The translations under genes were made by a program, and so were the position numbers. The notes beneath the pieces are model-generated. The model did not search any database. It worked only from the letters and a program-made list of their open reading frames with translations, and was not told the origin of the DNA. Shown one piece after another: positions 6,783 to 10,793 of a stretch of DNA of 10,793 nt; position 1 is the stretch's first letter; each line of letters begins with the position of its first letter. The stretch is from Oligoflexales bacterium (GTDB lineage: Bacteria > Bdellovibrionota > Oligoflexia > Oligoflexales > Oligoflexaceae). The DNA lies in NCBI GenBank assembly GCA_015232735.1, contig JADFZC010000062.1, forward strand, positions 1 through 10,793, given 5' to 3'.

Positions 6783-7757
6783 ATGGCACCCGAAAACGAG
6801 TTTTCGCCAAAAATATCCATAATTACAGCTACATACAACGCCGAAAATTTCATAGACAACCTTATTGTCTCCCTGAAAAGCCAAACCTGTGCAAACTGGG
6901 AATGGATCGTGGTTGATGACGGTTCCAATGACGGTACTTTTGCCAGGTTGAAGCATGAGATGGAAAAAGATGAAAGAATCAAGGTCTTTCAAAAAGATCA
7001 CGAAGGAATACCTGCTCTGAGCCGAAATGTCGGAATAGAAAAGGCCTCTTCAGAACTCCTTGCCTTCTGTGACCATGATGATTTCTGGGTTCCTGAAAAA
7101 CTTGAGATACAGATATCTGCTTTCCGGAAGTTTCCCAAAGCCTCCATTGTTCATACAGAAAGAGTAATATGGCAAAATAAGCATCTTCCGGAAAAATGGC
7201 CCTTTATCAGGTGGGACAACAGCAATTTCAAACTTCAGCCGATCAGCAAATGCCTCCTCAGAGAATGCAAAATCACATCATCTTCCACAATGATTCCAAG
7301 GCACCTTATGAAAAAAATAGGGGGATTCAACCCCGCCTCGACAGGAGTGGATGATTATCACGCTTACATAAAGCTGGCATTCCTCGGGGATATCGTATCG
7401 ATAAATCTCCCTTTGACCTATTATTACTGGCATGAGGGGAACCTCAGCCATGTAAAAGACATATTTGCCAAAGGCCTCACGGCAATGGCAGATGAACTCG
7501 AAAAAGAATCAATCCCTCCTTACGTGGTGAGATCCATTAAGGCTCAGGCATTAAAAAGATGGGGCGTGGTCTGGCTTGACAAAAATCCGATAAGGGCATC
7601 AAAATTCTTCCTTAGGTCCGCAATTAATTCGCCTTCATTCAAAACAATCCTGTTAATGAAGCTGGCTTTGATATTCTCTTTCCTTCCGGTTTCCTTGAGG
7701 ACACGGCTCAGGGTCAGTCTTCAAAACACATTCCGTCCTTTGAAGTCCTTGGAATAG
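6783..7757 (+). CDS. Family 2 (GT-A) glycosyltransferase
   Basis: This 324-residue protein has an N-terminal GT-A domain. KISIITATYNAENF (10-23) is the first strand and nucleotide-binding loop, D45-D46-G-S (VVDDGSNDGT) is the sugar-nucleotide motif, and D97-H-D99-D100 (AFCDHDDFW) is the metal-binding DxD motif. SRNVGIEKA (80-88) is also typical. Conserved features continue to about residue 230 (GVDDYHAYIKLAFLG, then LTYYYWHEGNLSH). The rest is a helical tail with a short hydrophobic stretch (LLMKLALIFSFLPVSL) that could be an amphipathic membrane-association helix. It would transfer a sugar from a nucleotide-sugar donor, probably to a surface polysaccharide or glycolipid; donor and acceptor cannot be read from sequence. 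The ribosome site is modest (GAGAAG before the ATG). It has its own candidate promoter, stands apart from any sugar cluster, and ends just before the inverted-repeat element. Confidence 0.9.
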   Translation: MAPENEFSPKISIITATYNAENFIDNLIVSLKSQTCANWEWIVVDDGSNDGTFARLKHEMEKDERIKVFQKDHEGIPALSRNVGIEKASSELLAFCDHDDFWVPEKLEIQISAFRKFPKASIVHTERVIWQNKHLPEKWPFIRWDNSNFKLQPISKCLLRECKITSSSTMIPRHLMKKIGGFNPASTGVDDYHAYIKLAFLGDIVSINLPLTYYYWHEGNLSHVKDIFAKGLTAMADELEKESIPPYVVRSIKAQALKRWGVVWLDKNPIRASKFFLRSAINSPSFKTILLMKLALIFSFLPVSLRTRLRVSLQNTFRPLKSLE

Positions 7758-7766
7758 CATCACTCA

Positions 7767-7890
7767 GAGCCTGCCCAAAAAAGCCATGACTCGGCGTTGC
7801 TCGTCGCCTAAAAAATCCTCATTTACCAGCGCGTAAACTCCGGTTTTCCTCCTCCTCGCGCCTTGATTCCCGGCTTTTTTGGGCAGGCTC
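7767..7890. mobile_element. 124-bp inverted-repeat element (MITE-like) or palindromic intergenic repeat
   Basis: Perfect 19-bp inverted repeats bound the element: GAGCCTGCCCAAAAAAGCC at 7767-7785 and its complement at 7872-7890. The 86-bp interior has no gene and carries nested smaller dyads: GGCG/CGCC at 7793-7808 and GCGCG (7829-7833) with CGCGC (7857-7861). TCA occurs directly on both outer sides (7764-7766 and 7891-7893), which could be a 3-bp target duplication. The right-hand TCA is also the stop codon of the ABC permease on the minus strand, so the element sits precisely at the gene's end without truncating it. The arms can also be read as 20 bp, since 7766 and 7891 pair, which would weaken the duplication argument. 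Lying between convergent genes, a transcribed copy could also fold and act as a bidirectional terminator. No transposase is present. Confidence 0.6.
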
Positions 7891-8955
7891 TCATGCCCAG
7901 CGGAAAACCTTGAGCGAAACGACAAATCCGACAAGCGCCCAGGCAATAAGAATAAGACATTCAACTGCAACCGATTCAATGCTTCCCGACTGGTTGAATA
8001 TTATCCTGAAAGCATCATTGGTTGCTGTAAGGGGCAGCGCTTTAATAAAAGGAAGAAAAATTTCCGGAAACCTTTTGTAACTGAAAAATGACCCGGAAAG
8101 AAGCCACATTGGCAATTGGACAAAATTCATCCAGCCGGCGGCCACCTCGGTACTGGCCGTCCTGGAAGCAACGAGCAGTGAAACTCCGGAAAACGCCATG
8201 GTGCTGCACAAGGCCGCAAAACAAAGGGCCGGCAGACTGCCGCTTATTCTGACGTCAAACGCCAGATACCCAAAAAGCGTAATTATTACCACTTCAAAAA
8301 AGAGAAATATCAGCCTTGACAGGAAAAATGAAAGTAGAAAATGGGATCTTCGCATGGGAGTGACGGCAAATCTCTTGAGAAGTTTCCTGCGCCTTGAATC
8401 AACGATATTATATCCCATTCCCCACATGCAGCTTCCCATGATATTCATCCCTATCAGACCCGGAAGTAGAAAATCAATATACCTGCCCCCTCTTTCGCGC
8501 CCGATAATATCCTTGCTTGGAATGGAATCCAAAGATCCAAAATATTTCTGAACAGAATCATTTATGTGACAGCGGATACCAAGCGCCCCTGGCTGCATCA
8601 TGTCGAAATGATAATCCAGTTCAATTTTTCTCTCGAGATTTTCCCTGGCAAGCAGCACAAGATCGAGGTCTCCCTTGTTCAGCTCCATCATCGCGCCTGC
8701 TTCATCCATTTTTGCAAGAACAATTCCCTTCCCGGTTCCAAGCGCGGGGATGACCCTGGAGGCGGCAGGTCCCACCACGGCTATTTTTCCGCTCAACGGC
8801 TCCTGCTGATGAAAAGCCGTTCCAAGACCGATGGCAAGAACAATTGGAAAACCGAATGTCCAGAAAATGGCCGCCGGATCCCGAACGAAATCCAGAATAC
8901 GCATCTTTACAAGTTGATAGAGGGGATTTCCCCAAGTCAAACCCTTATCAGCCAT
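7891..8955 (-). CDS. ABC-2 type transporter permease
   Basis: This 354-residue membrane protein is the transmembrane subunit of an ABC exporter. Residues 28-48 form the first helix, after a short cytoplasmic region with the RDPAAIFW motif common in ABC-2 permeases. Residues 49-160 are a long extracytoplasmic segment. RYIDFLLPGLIGMNIMGSCM (158-177) is the typical entry to the second helix, followed by DSRRRKLLKRFAVTPMRR, the cytoplasmic coupling segment. Four further hydrophobic stretches follow, giving about six helices, with the usual WLLSGSFF and LPLTATNDAFR motifs. The ATG overlaps the stop of the ATPase gene by 8 bp (ATGGCTGA), so the two are translationally coupled and form one operon. 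The family includes DrrB-, YadH- and NodJ-like proteins; the substrate could be a drug, lipid or polysaccharide and cannot be told from sequence. The 3' end abuts the inverted-repeat element. Confidence 0.92.
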   Translation of the reverse strand: MADKGLTWGNPLYQLVKMRILDFVRDPAAIFWTFGFPIVLAIGLGTAFHQQEPLSGKIAVVGPAASRVIPALGTGKGIVLAKMDEAGAMMELNKGDLDLVLLARENLERKIELDYHFDMMQPGALGIRCHINDSVQKYFGSLDSIPSKDIIGRERGGRYIDFLLPGLIGMNIMGSCMWGMGYNIVDSRRRKLLKRFAVTPMRRSHFLLSFFLSRLIFLFFEVVIITLFGYLAFDVRISGSLPALCFAALCSTMAFSGVSLLVASRTASTEVAAGWMNFVQLPMWLLSGSFFSYKRFPEIFLPFIKALPLTATNDAFRIIFNQSGSIESVAVECLILIAWALVGFVVSLKVFRWA

Positions 8956-9883
8956 TGCGAAGCCCCCGTCCTGTCAAGTGGATAAAAACATCGTCAAGTG
9001 TGGCCTCGTGGGTCAGAAGCGATCTGATAGCCAGACTTCTGCTGTTTGCAAAAGCAAGGATTTCCGGCAGCGCCTGCGTAATATCCTCGACAAGAAATGC
9101 AAGCGATCCCCCCCGGCGGTCAATTCTGTTTATCATGGGCAGGTCTGCAAAAACATTTGCGCTGGTTTCCCGCTCAAATTCAATCTCAATCACTCTCTCT
9201 CCGCCTAGGGCCTTGATCAGATTCTTTGGCGTATCAAGCGCCATAAGCTTTCCGTGGTCCATGATTGCAATTCTGTCGCACAGATGTGCGGCCTCATCCA
9301 TGTAATGTGTCGTAACAAGGGCTGTGCCGCCTCTCGTTACAAAATCCTTTACCACCTCCCAAACCCTTAGCCTTGCCTGAGGATCAAGTCCTGTCGTCGG
9401 TTCATCAAGAAAAAGAAGTTCAGGACGCGATATGAGAGCACAGCCCAGGGCAAGCCGCTGCCGCTGACCGCCTGACATCTTGCTGATTCTTGAATTTCGC
9501 TTTTCCTCAAGCCCGACAAGCTCGATGATCTCATCTATCTTCCTGCCATCCCCATAAAAGCTTCTGAACAGCTGGAGTGTCTCAAGAACTGTAAGCGTAT
9601 CAACCAGATGGGTTTCCTGAAGCACAATCCCCATTCTCGACCGCAGCAAGCGGTCCTGACCATCGCCCCACCTTTTTCCAAAGACCTCTATCTGCCCGGA
9701 GACGGGCTTCAGAAGTCCTTCAAAAACCTCCACCGTCGTCGTTTTGCCGGCACCGTTGGGCCCAAGTAGGCCAAAACATTCACCGCCGAAAACCGTGAGG
9801 TCCAGATCGTCCACCGCGGTTACCGGGCCGAAGGTTACCTTCAGATTTTTACAGGAAAGAACTGTTTTTTTATTGTTCTGCAT
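8948..9883 (-). CDS. ABC-2 type exporter ATP-binding protein
   Basis: This 311-residue ATPase powers the permease encoded immediately downstream. Walker A is GPNGAGKT (41-48), the Q-loop glutamine is Q89 (VLQETHLVDTLTV), the signature is SGGQRQRL (137-144), Walker B is LLFLDEP (156-162) with catalytic E161, the D-loop is GLD (165-167), and the switch histidine is H193 (TTHYMDEA). All required ATPase residues are therefore present. After about residue 220, the ERVIEIEFERE to TLDDVFIHLTGR region matches the C-terminal extension common in DrrA/CcmA-like exporters. The ATG at 9883-9881 has only a weak ribosome site. The gene is divergent from the TrmK-like gene across a 133-bp spacer (9884-10016), where the operon promoter should lie but was not clearly identified. 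Two copies are expected to pair with two permease subunits. Confidence 0.95.
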   Translation of the reverse strand: MQNNKKTVLSCKNLKVTFGPVTAVDDLDLTVFGGECFGLLGPNGAGKTTTVEVFEGLLKPVSGQIEVFGKRWGDGQDRLLRSRMGIVLQETHLVDTLTVLETLQLFRSFYGDGRKIDEIIELVGLEEKRNSRISKMSGGQRQRLALGCALISRPELLFLDEPTTGLDPQARLRVWEVVKDFVTRGGTALVTTHYMDEAAHLCDRIAIMDHGKLMALDTPKNLIKALGGERVIEIEFERETSANVFADLPMINRIDRRGGSLAFLVEDITQALPEILAFANSRSLAIRSLLTHEATLDDVFIHLTGRGLRNG

Positions 9884-10016
9884 ATTTAAGTGGCACTTTC
9901 AGCAGCAATTTATGATCCAAACCTATCGCAAGAATATCTTCTTTATTACTTAATCACCGGTCTTGACAATATAAAAAATGCTTTTGCCGGAACTGGAATC
10001 CATGTAGAACAGTTGC

Positions 10017-10532
10017 ATGGAAATTTTTGATATGGTCCAATCCGCAAATTTTGACAAGATTGTGCTGTCAAAGCGCCTAGGTACCATTTGCCGTTTCATA
10101 CTTCCCGGTTATCCCCTTTATGATATCTGCAGCGACCATGGTCTTGTCGGTCTCTATGCGCGTTCCATACGCCTCGTTCCGGAAATCTTTCTCGTGGATA
10201 AATCGGCAAAGGCCACAAGCAGTCTCAAGGCGAGGTGTGATCGTTATCTCCCGGAAGACAGCATGAGGCATATCATTTGCGTGGACGCAAGGAAGTGGCA
10301 ACTCCTGCATTCCAGGGCGACGGTCGTCATCAGCGGCGTGGGCGGGGCCACCATAGGGGAGATTCTTGACACTCTTTTTGCTGAAATGCCCATGAATCAC
10401 AGACTGATTCTTTCTCCCTTCAAGACTGTTCAGAGCCTCAGGAGATATATTGCAGACCGGGGATGGAAAGAGATACATAACGAGGCTGTCGCTGAAGGCC
10501 GAAGACTGCGCGATATTATCGTTGTGGAATAG
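10017..10532 (+). CDS. TrmK-family SAM-dependent methyltransferase, minimal form
   Basis: This 171-residue protein resembles TrmK, the tRNA (adenine-22-N1) methyltransferase. The SAM-binding region is D36-ICSDHG (YDICSDHGLVGLYA), matching the family's D-G-SDHAYLP loop with Cys and Gly replacing usual residues. S106-GVGGATIGEIL (106-117) matches the GMGG-I--IL motif. LILSPFKTVQSLRRYI followed by GW-EIHNEAVAEG and a final IIVVE strand correspond to the end of the Rossmann fold. Known TrmK proteins run to about 230 residues with a C-terminal coiled coil; here the protein ends with the catalytic fold, so that tRNA-contacting part is missing. A related small-molecule or RNA substrate is therefore possible. 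The start is uncertain: an in-frame TAG at 10005-10007 limits it, and ATG 10032 (residue 6), which has GGAAA about 8 nt upstream, is a reasonable alternative to ATG 10017. Confidence 0.75.
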   Translation: MEIFDMVQSANFDKIVLSKRLGTICRFILPGYPLYDICSDHGLVGLYARSIRLVPEIFLVDKSAKATSSLKARCDRYLPEDSMRHIICVDARKWQLLHSRATVVISGVGGATIGEILDTLFAEMPMNHRLILSPFKTVQSLRRYIADRGWKEIHNEAVAEGRRLRDIIVVE

Positions 10533-10640
10533 CGGATAAATTTTATAATTGAATCGAGCAGGCATAGCATCTATAATCACCCCCACGCATCAAATGGACA
10601 GCATGTTTTTTTTTTATTTTCAGTTAGGGGCAAATGATCC

Positions 10641-10793
10641 ATGGGCAAAGAGCACGGTGTTTTGGTCAGCGTCATAATGAATTGTTACAACTCGGAAAAG
10701 TATCTGAAAGAATCGATCGATTCCGTATACGCCCAGACCTTTGGGGATTGGGAGATAGTTTTCATAGACAATGCATCTACAGACGACAGTGCC
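10641..10793 (+). CDS. Family 2 glycosyltransferase, N-terminal part (cut by window edge)
   Basis: The 51 codons present start at ATG 10641 and run off the window. VLVSVIMNCYNSEKYLKESI is the first strand and loop of the GT-A fold, VYAQTFGDWEIVFIDNAST continues through the second strand, and DNAST occupies the position of the usual DDGS motif, a form common in surface-polysaccharide glycosyltransferases. The metal-binding DxD lies outside the window. An in-frame TGA at 10635-10637 excludes an earlier start. AGGGG (10626-10630) lies 10 nt upstream, a somewhat long ribosome-site spacing; an overlapping ATG at 10634 is out of frame. The 108-bp gap from the methyltransferase contains a run of ten T's (10606-10615) but no clear hairpin. 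Donor and acceptor are unknown. Confidence 0.85.
   Translation, partial: MGKEHGVLVSVIMNCYNSEKYLKESIDSVYAQTFGDWEIVFIDNASTDDSA

Noticed and set aside
8566..8985. 139-codon plus-strand open frame across the ABC permease/ATPase junction
   Set aside because: It is antisense to two well-supported ABC genes and its translation has no recognisable features.
9963..9991. TTGACA at 9963 as the -35 box of the TrmK-like gene
   Set aside because: At 16-18 bp spacing the downstream sequence is GC-rich (GCCGGA) and not a -10 box, so no promoter was called.
10077..10586. 169-codon open frame on the minus strand opposite the TrmK-like gene
   Set aside because: The plus-strand frame carries clear methyltransferase motifs, while this frame's translation has none; it is an antisense shadow.
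10606..10615. T10 tract as a terminator of the TrmK-like gene
   Set aside because: No stable hairpin could be drawn immediately upstream of the T run, so an intrinsic terminator is not supported.

Overview
The window looks like a piece of chromosome from a motile, Gram-negative, anaerobe-type bacterium, most likely a Desulfobacterota (Desulfobacterales-like) member. This is inferred from moderate GC coding DNA with AT-rich spacers, an aryl-polyene-type acyl carrier protein, a receiver-CheX fusion and a single-Cache chemoreceptor. No rRNA, tRNA, CRISPR array, transposase or integrase was seen.

Left edge (1-694, minus strand): an operon reading out of the window begins with a small acyl carrier protein, overlapped by a beta-ketoacyl synthase that is cut by the window edge. 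The carrier protein resembles those of aryl polyene and related type II fatty-acid-like pathways. A 575-bp AT-rich spacer (695-1269) follows, with a dyad repeat and a sigma-70-like promoter for the next gene.

Middle (1270-6687): a single-pass membrane protein with a long acidic/Ala-Gln linker and two beta-sandwich-like C-terminal repeats ends at a hairpin terminator. Next are a receiver-CheX fusion (plus strand) and, convergent with it, a tRNA nucleotidyltransferase (minus strand, GTG start). A 337-bp spacer holds an unusual GGG-tract repeat and a good match to a sigma-28 (FliA) promoter, which would drive a methyl-accepting chemotaxis protein. The receptor and the receiver-CheX protein probably belong to the same chemotaxis network, although core che genes are not in view.

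Right (6783-10793): a family 2 glycosyltransferase with its own likely promoter; a 124-bp element bounded by perfect 19-bp inverted repeats lying exactly against the stop codon of the next gene; a two-gene ABC exporter operon (minus strand; ATPase then permease with an 8-bp overlap); a short TrmK-family methyltransferase (plus strand); and the first 51 codons of a second family 2 glycosyltransferase running off the window.

Nothing here is convincingly a new multi-gene system. The items most worth following up are the inverted-repeat element at 7767-7890, the receiver-CheX fusion, the paired-repeat membrane protein, the minimal TrmK homologue and the edge of the polyene-like biosynthetic operon.
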